Shown: positions 1-8,867, counted from the stretch's first letter. The stretch: 64,000 nt of DNA from Streptomyces nojiriensis (GCF_017639205.1 NZ_CP071139.1:5393501-5457500), one strand, 5' to 3'. Notes: a model not told the origin generated them from the letters alone. Translations and numbers: made by a program.

Positions 1-34
1 CGAGCTCAGCTTCGACCAGATCCAGAAGAACTGA
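1..34 (+). CDS. nusG: Transcription termination/antitermination factor NusG, last 10 codons (partial)
   Basis: Only the 3' end is inside the window. The last residues read ELSFDQIQKN followed by TGA at 32-34, which is the expected end of the KOW domain of actinobacterial NusG. NusG binds RNA polymerase and modulates pausing and Rho-dependent termination. Its position directly upstream of rplK is the standard secE-nusG-rplK-rplA order, which supports the identification despite the short fragment. Confidence 0.85.
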   Translation, partial: ELSFDQIQKN

Positions 35-59
35 TCTTCTGAGCGACAGCTTCCGGACA

Positions 60-103
60 GGTCAGATCGCCCCGTGAAGGGCGGTCTGACCTGCTCGGTT
101 TTT
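60..103 (+). terminator. Rho-independent terminator after nusG
   Basis: A 13-bp stem (60-72 with 79-91, one G-T wobble) encloses the loop CGTGAA. A run of five T follows at 99-103. It separates nusG from rplKA, so rplK probably has its own promoter or depends on read-through. Confidence 0.85.
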
Positions 104-199
104 AGCCCCGCACCGATACCCGTTATCGTGGTGCGGTATGCCTCCATCCGGATGACCGGATGGGCGGCTGAAAACTCTCACTAGGACCCGGAGAGAGCA
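104..199 (+). promoter_or_regulatory. rplK-rplA leader with two hairpins
   Basis: The short leader holds two stem-loops. One pairs 108-118 with 124-136 and has a 2-nt bulge. The other is an 8-bp perfect stem, 144-151 with 156-163, with loop ATGA. In many bacteria L1 represses rplKA by binding a leader structure that mimics its 23S rRNA site. The position fits such a target, but I cannot prove L1 recognition from sequence. A GGAGAG ribosome-binding site precedes the rplK ATG. Confidence 0.5.
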
Positions 200-634
200 A
201 TGCCTCCCAAGAAGAAGAAGGTCACGGGGCTTATCAAGCTCCAGATCAAGGCCGGTGCGGCCAACCCGGCTCCGCCGGTCGGCCCCGCGCTCGGTCAGCA
301 CGGCGTCAACATCATGGAGTTCTGCAAGGCCTACAACGCCGCGACCGAGTCGCAGCGTGGCATGGTCGTGCCGGTGGAGATCACGGTCTACGACGACCGC
401 TCCTTCACCTTCATCACCAAGACTCCGCCGGCCGCGCGCCTCATCCTGAAGCACGCGGGCATCGAGAAGGGCTCCGGCGAGCCCCACAAGACCAAGGTCG
501 CCAAGCTCACGGCTGCCCAGGTCAAGGAGATCGCCGAGCTGAAGATGCCCGACCTGAACGCCAACGACATCGACGCCGCCGTCAAGATCATTGCCGGCAC
601 CGCGCGTTCGATGGGCGTCACCGTCGAAGGCTGA
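200..634 (+). CDS. rplK: 50S ribosomal protein L11
   Basis: This 144-aa protein is full length for L11. It is part of the GTPase-associated centre on 23S rRNA, where it contacts EF-G and is the target region of thiostrepton-type antibiotics. The N-terminal domain (about 1-70) carries the conserved proline-rich hinge with Pro 23, 25, 26 and 29. The C-terminal rRNA-binding domain (about 75-144) ends in the usual [13 protein letters not shown] tail. The proline region looks wild type. It begins the rplK-rplA unit and is followed after 87 nt by rplA. Confidence 0.98.
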
Positions 635-721
635 TCCAGCCACCCCAGCACCATCAGTGGTAGGACCAAGCGCTGGTCCGCACCACGACTCCATGCCTGA
701 AGCCAAAACACAGGAGCAGAA

Positions 722-1450
722 GTGAAGCGCAGCAAGACTCTCCGCGCTGCGGACGCCAAGGTCGACCGGGAGAAGCTTTACGCCCCGCTCGAGGCCGTCC
801 GTCTCGCCAAGGACACCTCCACGACCAAGTTCGACAGCACCGTCGAGGTCGCCTTCCGCCTGGGTGTCGACCCGCGCAAGGCCGACCAGATGGTCCGCGG
901 CACCGTGAACCTCCCGCACGGCACCGGCAAGACCGCCCGGGTCCTGGTCTTCGCGACCGGTGACCGTGCTGCGGCCGCGGAAGCCGCCGGCGCCGACATC
1001 GTCGGCGACGACGAGCTGATCAACGAGATCGCCAAGGGCAACCGCCTGAACGAGTTCGACGCCGTTGTGGCCACCCCGGACCTCATGGGCAAGGTCGGCC
1101 GCCTCGGCCGCGTGCTCGGTCCCCGTGGCCTGATGCCGAACCCGAAGACCGGCACCGTCACGATGGACGTCGCGAAGGCTGTCACCGAGATCAAGGGTGG
1201 CAAGATCGAGTTCCGCGTCGACAAGCACTCGAACCTGCACTTCATCATCGGCAAGGTCTCCTTCTCCGATGAGCAGCTGGTCGAGAACTACGGCGCGGCC
1301 CTGGACGAGATCCTTCGTCTGAAGCCGTCCGCCGCGAAGGGCCGGTACATCAAGAAGGCCGCCCTCAGCACCACCATGGGCCCCGGCATCCAGCTGGACT
1401 CGAACCGCACCCGGAACCTCCTCGTCGAGGAAGACCCGGCTGCTGTCTGA
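722..1450 (+). CDS. rplA: 50S ribosomal protein L1
   Basis: This 242-aa protein of the large-subunit L1 stalk helps release deacylated tRNA, and in other bacteria it is also the translational repressor of the rplKA mRNA. The family signature around the RNA-binding hinge, LGRVLGPRGLMPNPKTG, lies at 128-144. The GTG start at 722 follows an AGGAG-type site (CAGGAGCAGAA) and gives the expected N-terminus MKRSKT. The gene is second in the rplKA unit and is followed by a strong hairpin. Confidence 0.98.
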   Translation: MKRSKTLRAADAKVDREKLYAPLEAVRLAKDTSTTKFDSTVEVAFRLGVDPRKADQMVRGTVNLPHGTGKTARVLVFATGDRAAAAEAAGADIVGDDELINEIAKGNRLNEFDAVVATPDLMGKVGRLGRVLGPRGLMPNPKTGTVTMDVAKAVTEIKGGKIEFRVDKHSNLHFIIGKVSFSDEQLVENYGAALDEILRLKPSAAKGRYIKKAALSTTMGPGIQLDSNRTRNLLVEEDPAAV

Positions 1451-1474
1451 GCCTGACGGCTCACCGAGTGGCTC

Positions 1475-1517
1475 AGCGGGCCCCTCGCCCCCTTCACAGG
1501 GTGGCGGGGGGCCCGCT
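1475..1517 (+). terminator. Terminator after rplA
   Basis: A long hairpin has a perfect 10-bp base (1475-1484 with 1508-1517), a T-G pair and a further CGCC/GGCG helix towards the loop. The T tract is weak (TCCGTGTTC). It closes the rplKA unit. Confidence 0.75.
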
Positions 1518-1626
1518 TCCGTGTTCAGGGCCACATATCCCTCGACGCGGGCTCAAATGGGGCGCGATCCGGCCGAGGGGGAACGTAGGGTCGGTTCGAA
1601 CAAGCGATTGATCAAGGGGTGGGGGG

Positions 1627-2574
1627 ATGCGCGTGTCCGCGTACCGGAAGAAGACCATCGGCGCGGCGCTGGCCGCCGTACTGCTCGTCGGCGGTGCCAC
1701 GGCGTGCGAGAGCGGCAGGAAGGACGATGCCGGCAAGGCCGCCGTCGGGGGATCCGCGGCGCCGGACCGGCCCGTGGTGAGCGGTGCCACCACCGAGGCG
1801 CTCACGGCCGCGTACAAGAAGACCTCCGCCGCCAAGTCGGCCAAGTTCCGCATGACCATGTCGATGCCCGGGTCGCTGGGTGCGGGCGGCACCGTGGAGA
1901 TGACCGGTGTCCAGGGCTGGGACCCGCAGATCATGGACGTCACCGTGAAGGGCGCGCTCGCCCCGGGGGCGGGCGCCGACTCCATGCGCATGGTCATGTC
2001 GAACAACGTCATGTTCATGGAGGTGCCGAAGGACTCCCCGATGACCGGGGGTCTGGAGGGCAAGCGCTGGATGAAGCTGGACCTCAATGCCGCGGCGCAG
2101 GCCTCCGGCGACGCCGAGGCGCTCAAGAAGCTCAGCGGCATGGGCAGCATGGATCAGAACCAGGACCCGGCCAAGCAGCTCGCCCTCCTGCTCAGCTCGC
2201 CGAACGTGAAGCACCTCGGAGCCGAGAAGGTCGAGGGCGCGGACGCCGAGCACTACAAGGGCACCCTGACCTTCGAGGAGATGCTGGCGGCCGACGGGTC
2301 CGCCAAGGTGCTGTCCGACGCCGAGCGCGCGAAGCTCGTCGAGGCCACGAAGAAGGCCGGCATCAAGGGCTACGACATGGACGCCTGGGTCGACAAGGAC
2401 GGCTACCCGGTCCGCATGAAGGTCGGCATCGGGACGCCGCAGGGGATCTTGAACATGGACGCCTCCTACTCGGACTACGGCTCCGCGGCCACGGTCCGGA
2501 CGCCGCCGGAGAACGAGACCTTCGACCTCTTCGCGATGCTCAAGGAACTGGGCGGGCGCGGCGCGGGGGCCTGA
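1627..2574 (+). CDS. Putative LolA/LppX-like lipoprotein, first of a tandem pair
   Basis: This 315-aa predicted lipoprotein has a positively charged N-terminus, a hydrophobic segment at about 10-25 and a lipobox ending in ATAC, with the lipidated Cys at 27. The rest is soluble and should be anchored outside the membrane. The body resembles actinobacterial LppX/LolA-type folds: the C-terminal half has DAEHYKG and later the strand motif WVDKDGYPVR, typical of that superfamily. No ligand can be named. The ATG at 1627 follows a GGGGTGGGG ribosome site. The next gene is a clear paralogue. S. coelicolor also carries lipoproteins at this place between rplA and rplJ, as far as I recall. Confidence 0.8.
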   Translation: MRVSAYRKKTIGAALAAVLLVGGATACESGRKDDAGKAAVGGSAAPDRPVVSGATTEALTAAYKKTSAAKSAKFRMTMSMPGSLGAGGTVEMTGVQGWDPQIMDVTVKGALAPGAGADSMRMVMSNNVMFMEVPKDSPMTGGLEGKRWMKLDLNAAAQASGDAEALKKLSGMGSMDQNQDPAKQLALLLSSPNVKHLGAEKVEGADAEHYKGTLTFEEMLAADGSAKVLSDAERAKLVEATKKAGIKGYDMDAWVDKDGYPVRMKVGIGTPQGILNMDASYSDYGSAATVRTPPENETFDLFAMLKELGGRGAGA

Positions 2575-2639
2575 CCGTCCCGCGCGCCGCGAGCCGTACG
2601 CATTTTCGGAACGAAGATCCACTCATGGGGGAGAACCAG

Positions 2640-3530
2640 ATGAACAAGGCTGTCCGGACCCGGGCCGGTATCGCGGTGGCGGGCACCGCACTGCTCGTGG
2701 GCGGCCTCACGGCCTGCGGTGGCGACAAGGCCGACGGGGGCACCGCCAAGGCCGACGGGGGCAAGGGCGGCGAGACGAAGGCGCATTCCTCCGTGGAGGC
2801 GGTGAAGGCGTCCTACCTGAAGACGGTGGCCGCCAAGTTCGCCAAGGCGGAGTTGTCCATCGCCGGGGCCGACGGCAAGACCCGCGGTCAGTCCGGGACC
2901 AAGGGCTGGTACCCCTCCAGCCACGACGTGATCCTCAAGAGCGAGAAGCCCGACACCCGCTCGATCATGATCGGCGACATGACCTACTCCGGCCTGGCCC
3001 AGCCCCGGGACGGCAAGGCCTGGATGAGCATGAACCTGGCCAAGGACGGCAAGCCCGGGGTCCGGCTCAACGACGACCCGGCGGAGTACCTCGCGATGCT
3101 GCTGGGTCAGGAGAAGCTCACCCACGTCGGCGCGGAGAAGACGGCCGACGGTGTCGACGCCGAGCACTACAAGGGCAGCTTCACCACCGCGGACCTGCTC
3201 AAGGCGGACGAGTCCACCAAGGTCATGGAAGAGGCGAACCGCCAGTACCTCCACGAGGCCGTGAAGCACATCACCACCTTCGAGGTGGACCTGTGGATCG
3301 GCAAGGACGGCTACCCGGTCCGCGCGGACACCGTGAGCACGGACGCCGAGGGCACGACGAAGACCACGGCGAAGTTCTCCGACTTCGCCGCGGCCACCCC
3401 GGTCCAGGCCCCGCCGGCCGAGCAGGTCGTCTCCTTCGACGACATGAACAAGGAGACCGACCGCAAGCTGAAGGAGGCCGACCAGAAGCTCCGGGACGCC
3501 GGACTGGGCGGCCTGGACGCCGCCTCCTGA
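2640..3530 (+). CDS. Putative LolA/LppX-like lipoprotein, second of a tandem pair
   Basis: This 296-aa predicted lipoprotein has a strong lipobox, GGLTAC, with the acylated Cys at 26. It is paralogous to the preceding gene. Both carry DAEHYKG about two thirds along, a following segment with a K-V pair, and the motif KDGYPVR near the end. I chose the ATG at 2640 rather than the in-frame ATG at 2625 because GGGGGAG sits just before 2640. The last 30 residues are charged (DDMNKETDRKLKEADQK) and probably helical. The gap to the first copy is 65 nt, so they may be co-transcribed. The function is unknown. A role in lipid or lipoprotein trafficking, or in sensing, is inference from the fold family only. 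Confidence 0.8.
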   Translation: MNKAVRTRAGIAVAGTALLVGGLTACGGDKADGGTAKADGGKGGETKAHSSVEAVKASYLKTVAAKFAKAELSIAGADGKTRGQSGTKGWYPSSHDVILKSEKPDTRSIMIGDMTYSGLAQPRDGKAWMSMNLAKDGKPGVRLNDDPAEYLAMLLGQEKLTHVGAEKTADGVDAEHYKGSFTTADLLKADESTKVMEEANRQYLHEAVKHITTFEVDLWIGKDGYPVRADTVSTDAEGTTKTTAKFSDFAAATPVQAPPAEQVVSFDDMNKETDRKLKEADQKLRDAGLGGLDAAS

Positions 3531-3536
3531 GGCGAT

Positions 3537-3566
3537 TTGCCTCGGCTGCACCCCTTCACGTAGTCT
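3537..3566 (+). promoter_or_regulatory. Candidate housekeeping promoter for rplJL
   Basis: A -35 box TTGCCT (3537-3542), an 18-nt spacer and a -10 box TAGTCT (3561-3566) fit the principal sigma factor consensus. The promoter would start transcription near 3573 and give a leader of about 200 nt before rplJ. Confidence 0.6.
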
Positions 3567-3776
3567 TCCCCAGAAGCCAAAGACCGCTGGTCGTTGCCGT
3601 GCCCGCAAGGGTTCGGTGGCCGAAGGATCCGTTGAACACGGACGACCCGCGTAGGTGACTGTGGAAGGTTCCCGGAATTCGTTCCGGTCGAGCCACGCCC
3701 TGGCGCCTGCGCCGGGGCGTTTCTTGTTTGGCCCCTTCTGAGCGGTCCTCATCACCCGGAAGGAGGCGAACGCACC
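3567..3776 (+). promoter_or_regulatory. L10 leader RNA of the rplJL operon
   Basis: About 200 nt of non-coding leader precedes rplJ. In many bacteria the L10-L12 complex binds this leader and represses its own synthesis. Several short stems are visible here, and the segment with GGATCCGTTGAACACGG has the look of the conserved L10-leader core. The leader ends in an intrinsic-terminator-like hairpin (annotated separately) and an AAGGAGG ribosome site at 3760-3766, 10 nt before the ATG. Confidence 0.7.
3696..3729 (+). terminator. Attenuator-like terminator in the rplJ leader
   Basis: A GC-rich stem of up to 11 bp (3696-3706 with 3709-3719, inner pairs opened to form the loop) is followed directly by TTTCTTGTTT. 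It lies 50 nt before the rplJ start and after the L10 leader core, a position suited to transcription attenuation rather than to ending an upstream gene. Confidence 0.65.
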
Positions 3777-4307
3777 ATGCCGACGCCCAACAAGGCTGCA
3801 TCGGTAGCCGAGCTCAAGGACGCGTTCCAGAGCTCGAACGCCGCCGTGCTGACCGAGTACCGGGGTCTCACCGTCGCGCAGCTCAAGACGCTGCGTCGCT
3901 CCCTTGGTGAGAACGCCCAGTACGCCGTGGTGAAGAACACGCTGACCAAGATTGCGGCCAACCAGGCCGGGATCACCGCGCTGGACGAGCACTTCGCTGG
4001 TCCGACCGCGGTCGCCTTCATCACCGGTGACCCGGTGGAGTCGGCGAAGAGCCTGCGTGACTTCGCCAAGGACAACCCGAACCTCATCATCAAGGCGGGT
4101 GTCCTTGATGGTAAGGCGCTCACCGCCGATGAGATCAAGAAGCTTGCGGACCTCGAGTCCCGCGAGGTTCTGCTCAGCAAGCTGGCCGGCGCGTTCAAGG
4201 GCAAGCAGTCTCAGGCTGCCTCGCTCTTCCAGGCGCTGCCGTCGAAGTTCGTCCGCACCGCGGAAGCGCTTCGCGTCAAGCTCGCCGAGCAGGGCGGTGC
4301 CGAGTAA
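3777..4307 (+). CDS. rplJ: 50S ribosomal protein L10
   Basis: This 176-aa protein is the base of the L7/L12 stalk. The N-terminal globular domain (about 1-130) binds 23S rRNA together with L11. The C-terminal helix (about 135-170) recruits the L7/L12 dimers. The ATG at 3777 has an excellent ribosome site, AAGGAGG. It is followed by rplL after 110 nt. The regulation is very likely autogenous through the leader upstream. Confidence 0.97.
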   Translation: MPTPNKAASVAELKDAFQSSNAAVLTEYRGLTVAQLKTLRRSLGENAQYAVVKNTLTKIAANQAGITALDEHFAGPTAVAFITGDPVESAKSLRDFAKDNPNLIIKAGVLDGKALTADEIKKLADLESREVLLSKLAGAFKGKQSQAASLFQALPSKFVRTAEALRVKLAEQGGAE

Positions 4308-4417
4308 TTCGGCTCGCGCACTGATCCACGCCGCCTAGTGCGTGGGTCGTAGCGGGCCGTTACGCCCGCCTCTATATACATCCGGCACCTGCCGAATTAG
4401 TGGAAGGATCGCCCATC

Positions 4418-4801
4418 ATGGCGAAGCTCTCTCAGGACGACCTCCTCGCCCAGTTCGAGGAGATGACCCTCATCGAGCTCTCCGAGTTCGTTAAGGCCTT
4501 CGAGGAGAAGTTCGACGTCACCGCCGCCGCGGCCGTCGCCGTTGCCGGTCCGGCCGGCCCGGGCGCCGTTGCCGACGCCGTTGAGGAGCAGGACGAGTTC
4601 GACGTCATCCTCACCGGTGCCGGCGACAAGAAGATCCAGGTCATCAAGGTCGTGCGCGAGCTGACCTCCCTGGGTCTGAAGGAGGCCAAGGACCTCGTGG
4701 ACGGCGCCCCGAAGCCGGTCCTCGAGAAGGTCGCCAAGGAGGCCGCTGACAAGGCCGCCGAGGCCCTCAAGGCTGCCGGCGCGGCTGTCGAGGTCAAGTA
4801 A
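4418..4801 (+). CDS. rplL: 50S ribosomal protein L7/L12
   Basis: This 127-aa acidic stalk protein recruits translation factors and stimulates their GTPase activity. The N-terminal dimerisation helices (1-35) lead into an Ala/Pro/Gly hinge (about 36-55) and then the compact C-terminal domain, with the conserved KIQVIKVVRELTSLGLKEAK factor-binding surface. I start it at 4418 (MAKLSQ), not at the in-frame ATG at 4400, because GGAAGGA at 4402-4408 fits this start and the length matches Streptomyces L7/L12. Confidence 0.98.
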   Translation: MAKLSQDDLLAQFEEMTLIELSEFVKAFEEKFDVTAAAAVAVAGPAGPGAVADAVEEQDEFDVILTGAGDKKIQVIKVVRELTSLGLKEAKDLVDGAPKPVLEKVAKEAADKAAEALKAAGAAVEVK

Positions 4802-4830
4802 CACCTCTGAGGCCCTCCAGGGCCTCAACC

Positions 4831-4863
4831 AAGGGCGATCACCCGTAAGGGTGGTCGCCCTTT
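4831..4863 (+). terminator. Terminator after rplJL
   Basis: A 14-bp stem with one G-T pair (4831-4844 with 4849-4862) has a GTAA loop and ends in TTT. It separates rplJL from rpoBC. Confidence 0.85.
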
Positions 4864-5377
4864 GGCGTACCCGCAGTGCCTGATTTGCCCTGGTCCCGTT
4901 GGGGAGTAGGGTGATCATCGTTGCTCCGACGCAGGGTCCGAAGATGATCCGCTCGGAGCAGGGGGCCTTGACGAACGGGACGCGGCGCGCAATTCTCAGT
5001 CCCGTCGAGAGGTCGACCACCTGGATCCGAGATCCGAGGCATGGATCGACTACGAAGAGGGCAGTACTGATACGCGCTCTGTGCACGAGTACGGGCGCCG
5101 CAGCGTTGGAAACAGTGTTGGTTGAACGACATGGGGAAGGCCTGTTGCCGGTTTCCGGAAACCTGGTCTGGACATCAGTGAGCCGAGTGGCTACACTGAC
5201 CCTTTGCGCTGCCTGTTAGCTGTCCCCTGCCCGTCGCCAGGGACATGCCCACGCTTGAGCACACTTGATTGATCCACCCTGACCTGGCCTTTTCGGTTGG
5301 ATTCGGGGGGCTTGTCTTCTGTGTCTGCTGGGACCGGTACGCGCGTAGTGAGTCCGAGCCCTCGGAAGGACCCCCTC
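4864..5377 (+). promoter_or_regulatory. Upstream region of rpoBC (514 nt, no gene)
   Basis: I see no credible coding sequence here; the open frames lack Streptomyces codon bias. It holds a clear promoter at 5169-5197 and a weaker candidate at 4885-4912 (TTGCCC, 16 nt, TAGGGT). A purine-rich ribosome site GGAAGGA lies at 5364-5370. The main promoter would give a leader of roughly 175 nt. Confidence 0.7.
5169..5197 (+). promoter_or_regulatory. rpoB promoter
   Basis: TGGACA (5169-5174), a 17-nt spacer and TACACT (5192-5197) match the principal sigma factor consensus closely. The predicted start is near 5204. Confidence 0.7.
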
Positions 5378-8300
5378 TTGGCCGCCTCGCGCAACGCCTC
5401 GACCAATACGAACAACGGTGCCAGCACCGCCCCGCTGCGCATCTCCTTTGCAAAGATCAAGGAGCCCCTCGAGGTTCCGAACCTCCTGGCGCTGCAGACC
5501 GAGAGCTTTGACTGGCTTCTCGGCAATGCCGCCTGGAAGTCTCGCGTCGAGTCGGCGCTTGAGAGTGGACAGGACGTCCCCACCAAGTCCGGTCTGGAAG
5601 AGATCTTCGAGGAGATCTCGCCGATCGAGGACTTCTCCGGGTCGATGTCGCTGACCTTCCGCGACCACCGTTTCGAGCCGGCGAAGAACTCTGTCGACGA
5701 GTGCAAGGAGCGCGACTTCACGTACGCGGCTCCGCTGTTCGTCACGGCCGAGTTCACGAACAACGAGACCGGAGAGATCAAGTCTCAGACGGTCTTCATG
5801 GGCGACTTCCCGCTCATGACCAACAAGGGCACCTTCGTCATCAACGGCACCGAGCGTGTCGTCGTGTCGCAGCTTGTCCGCTCCCCCGGTGTCTACTTCG
5901 ACTCCTCCATCGACAAGACGTCCGACAAGGACATCTTCTCCGCCAAGATCATCCCGTCCCGGGGTGCCTGGCTGGAGATGGAGATCGACAAGCGCGACAT
6001 GGTCGGTGTCCGCATCGACCGCAAGCGCAAGCAGTCCGTCACCGTCCTCCTGAAGGCTCTCGGCTGGACCACCGAGCAGATCCTCGAGGAGTTCGGCGAG
6101 TACGAGTCCATGCGCGCCACCCTGGAGAAGGACCACACCCAGGGGCAGGACGACGCGCTGCTCGACATCTACCGCAAGCTGCGTCCGGGCGAACCGCCGA
6201 CCCGTGAGGCCGCTCAGACGCTGCTCGAGAACCTCTACTTCAACCCGAAGCGCTACGACCTCGCCAAGGTCGGCCGCTACAAGGTGAACAAGAAGCTCGG
6301 CGCCGACGAGCCGCTCGACGCCGGTGTGCTCACCACCGACGATGTCATCGCGACGATCAAGTACCTGGTCAAGCTGCACGCCGGCGAGACCGAGACGACC
6401 GGCGAGTCCGGCCGTTCGATCGTGGTCGAGACCGATGACATCGACCACTTCGGCAACCGTCGTCTGCGCAACGTCGGCGAGCTCATCCAGAACCAGGTCC
6501 GCACGGGTCTGGCTCGTATGGAGCGCGTCGTCCGCGAGCGCATGACGACCCAGGACGTCGAGGCCATCACGCCGCAGACCCTGATCAACATCCGGCCGGT
6601 CGTCGCCTCCATCAAGGAGTTCTTCGGCACCAGCCAGCTGTCGCAGTTCATGGACCAGAACAACCCGCTCTCGGGCCTGACCCACAAGCGCCGCCTGTCG
6701 GCGCTGGGCCCCGGCGGTCTGTCCCGTGAGCGGGCCGGCTTCGAGGTCCGTGACGTCCACCCGTCGCACTACGGCCGCATGTGCCCGATCGAGACCCCTG
6801 AAGGCCCGAACATCGGTCTGATCGGCTCGCTCGCCTCCTACGGTCGCGTCAACGCGTTCGGTTTCGTCGAGACCCCGTACCGCAAGGTCATCGACGGTGT
6901 CGTCACCGACGAGGTCGACTACCTCACGGCCGACGAGGAAGACCGCTTCGTCATCGCCCAGGCCAACGCCGGCCTGTCCGAGGACATGCGCTTCACCGAG
7001 AACCGCGTGCTGGTGCGCCGTCGTGGCGGCGAGATCGACTACATCGCCGGCGACGACGTCGACTACATGGACGTCTCCCCGCGCCAGATGGTGTCCGTCG
7101 CGACCGCGATGATCCCCTTCCTGGAGCACGACGACGCCAACCGTGCCCTCATGGGCGCGAACATGATGCGCCAGGCCGTTCCGCTCATCAAGGCGGAGGC
7201 CCCGCTCGTCGGCACCGGCATGGAGTACCGCTGTGCGGTCGACGCCGGTGACTCGATCCGTGCGGAGAAGGACGGTGTCGTCCAGGAGGTCTCGGCCGAC
7301 TACATCACCGTCGCCAACGACGACGGCACGTACACCACGTACCGCGTCGCCAAGTTCTCCCGCTCGAACCAGGGCACCTCGGTCAACCAGAAGGTCATCG
7401 TCAACGAGGGCGACCGGATCATCGAGTCCCAGGTCCTCGCCGACGGTCCCGCGACCGAAGAGGGCGAAATGGCCCTCGGCAAGAACCTGCTCGTCGCGTT
7501 CATGCCGTGGGAAGGTCACAACTACGAGGACGCGATCATCCTGTCGCAGCGCCTCGTACAGGACGACGTCCTCTCCTCGATCCACATCGAGGAGCACGAG
7601 GTCGACGCCCGTGACACCAAGCTGGGCCCCGAGGAGATCACCCGGGACATCCCGAACGTCTCCGAGGAGGTCCTCGCCGACCTCGACGAGCGCGGCATCA
7701 TCCGCATCGGTGCGGACGTCGTCGCCGGCGACATCCTGGTCGGCAAGGTCACGCCCAAGGGTGAGACCGAGCTGACCCCGGAGGAGCGCCTGCTCCGCGC
7801 GATCTTCGGTGAGAAGGCCCGCGAGGTGCGTGACACCTCGCTCAAGGTCCCTCACGGTGAGATCGGCAAGGTCATCGGTGTCCGCGTCTTCGACCGCGAG
7901 GAGGGCGACGAGCTTCCTCCGGGCGTGAACCAGCTGGTCCGCGTCTACGTCGCCCAGAAGCGCAAGATCACCGACGGTGACAAGCTCGCCGGCCGCCACG
8001 GCAACAAGGGTGTCATCTCCAAGATCCTTCCGATCGAGGACATGCCCTTCCTTGAGGACGGCACGCCGGTCGACATCATCCTGAACCCGCTGGGTGTCCC
8101 GTCCCGAATGAACCCGGGACAGGTCCTGGAGATCCACCTCGGCTGGCTCGCCAGCCGCGGCTGGGACGTCTCCGGGCTCGGCGAGGAGTGGGCCGAGCGT
8201 CTGAAGGTCATCGGGGCCGACCGTGTCGAGCCCGGTACCAACGTCGCCACCCCCGTGTTCGACGGTGCCCGCGAGGATGAGCTCGCCGGCCTCTTCGAGC

Positions 8301-8860
8301 ACACCATCCCGAACCGCGACGGTGACCGCCTGGTCCTCCCGTCCGGTAAGGCGCGCCTGTTCGACGGCCGCTCCGGCGAGCCGTTCCCGGACCCGATCTC
8401 GATCGGGTACATGTACATCCTCAAGCTCCACCACCTGGTCGACGACAAGCTCCACGCTCGGTCGACCGGTCCGTACTCGATGATCACGCAGCAGCCGCTG
8501 GGTGGTAAGGCGCAGTTCGGTGGCCAGCGCTTCGGTGAGATGGAGGTGTGGGCGCTCGAGGCTTATGGCGCCGCTTACGCCCTCCAGGAGCTGCTGACCA
8601 TCAAGTCCGACGACGTCACCGGCCGCGTGAAGGTCTACGAGGCCATCGTCAAGGGCGAGAACATCCCCGAGCCGGGCATTCCCGAGTCCTTCAAGGTGCT
8701 CATCAAGGAAATGCAGTCGCTGTGCCTCAACGTGGAGGTGCTGTCCTCGGACGGCATGTCCATCGAGATGCGCGACACCGACGAGGACGTCTTCCGCGCG
8801 GCGGAGGAGCTCGGTATCGACCTGTCCCGGCGCGAGCCGAGCAGCGTCGAAGAGGTCTGA
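5378..8860 (+). CDS. rpoB: DNA-directed RNA polymerase subunit beta
   Basis: This is the 1160-aa beta subunit, which forms one side of the catalytic cleft. The TTG at 5378 is the best start: GGAAGGA ends 7 nt before it, and the N-terminus then reads LAASRNAST as in other Streptomyces, while the longer in-frame start at 5297 adds an unrelated extension. The rifampicin pocket is intact from about residue 415 (GTSQLSQFMDQNNPLSG), with Asp 426, His 436, Arg 439 and Ser 441 in wild-type form, so sensitivity to rifampicin is expected. The C-terminal half has the conserved GEMEVWALEAYGAA segment that contacts beta-prime. rpoC follows after a 97-nt gap with a hairpin. Confidence 0.98.
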   Translation: MAASRNASTNTNNGASTAPLRISFAKIKEPLEVPNLLALQTESFDWLLGNAAWKSRVESALESGQDVPTKSGLEEIFEEISPIEDFSGSMSLTFRDHRFEPAKNSVDECKERDFTYAAPLFVTAEFTNNETGEIKSQTVFMGDFPLMTNKGTFVINGTERVVVSQLVRSPGVYFDSSIDKTSDKDIFSAKIIPSRGAWLEMEIDKRDMVGVRIDRKRKQSVTVLLKALGWTTEQILEEFGEYESMRATLEKDHTQGQDDALLDIYRKLRPGEPPTREAAQTLLENLYFNPKRYDLAKVGRYKVNKKLGADEPLDAGVLTTDDVIATIKYLVKLHAGETETTGESGRSIVVETDDIDHFGNRRLRNVGELIQNQVRTGLARMERVVRERMTTQDVEAITPQTLINIRPVVASIKEFFGTSQLSQFMDQNNPLSGLTHKRRLSALGPGGLSRERAGFEVRDVHPSHYGRMCPIETPEGPNIGLIGSLASYGRVNAFGFVETPYRKVIDGVVTDEVDYLTADEEDRFVIAQANAGLSEDMRFTENRVLVRRRGGEIDYIAGDDVDYMDVSPRQMVSVATAMIPFLEHDDANRALMGANMMRQAVPLIKAEAPLVGTGMEYRCAVDAGDSIRAEKDGVVQEVSADYITVANDDGTYTTYRVAKFSRSNQGTSVNQKVIVNEGDRIIESQVLADGPATEEGEMALGKNLLVAFMPWEGHNYEDAIILSQRLVQDDVLSSIHIEEHEVDARDTKLGPEEITRDIPNVSEEVLADLDERGIIRIGADVVAGDILVGKVTPKGETELTPEERLLRAIFGEKAREVRDTSLKVPHGEIGKVIGVRVFDREEGDELPPGVNQLVRVYVAQKRKITDGDKLAGRHGNKGVISKILPIEDMPFLEDGTPVDIILNPLGVPSRMNPGQVLEIHLGWLASRGWDVSGLGEEWAERLKVIGADRVEPGTNVATPVFDGAREDELAGLFEHTIPNRDGDRLVLPSGKARLFDGRSGEPFPDPISIGYMYILKLHHLVDDKLHARSTGPYSMITQQPLGGKAQFGGQRFGEMEVWALEAYGAAYALQELLTIKSDDVTGRVKVYEAIVKGENIPEPGIPESFKVLIKEMQSLCLNVEVLSSDGMSIEMRDTDEDVFRAAEELGIDLSRREPSSVEEV

Positions 8861-8867
8861 CGGGCCT

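Noticed and set aside
1521..2639. Long plus-strand frame running into the second lipoprotein
   Set aside because: Its first part overlaps the first lipoprotein in another frame and is Arg/Gly-rich noise. Only 2640-3530 has a lipobox and family motifs.
4899..5219. 106-codon open frame upstream of rpoB
   Set aside because: It lacks Streptomyces codon bias and a ribosome site, and it runs over the rpoB promoter boxes.
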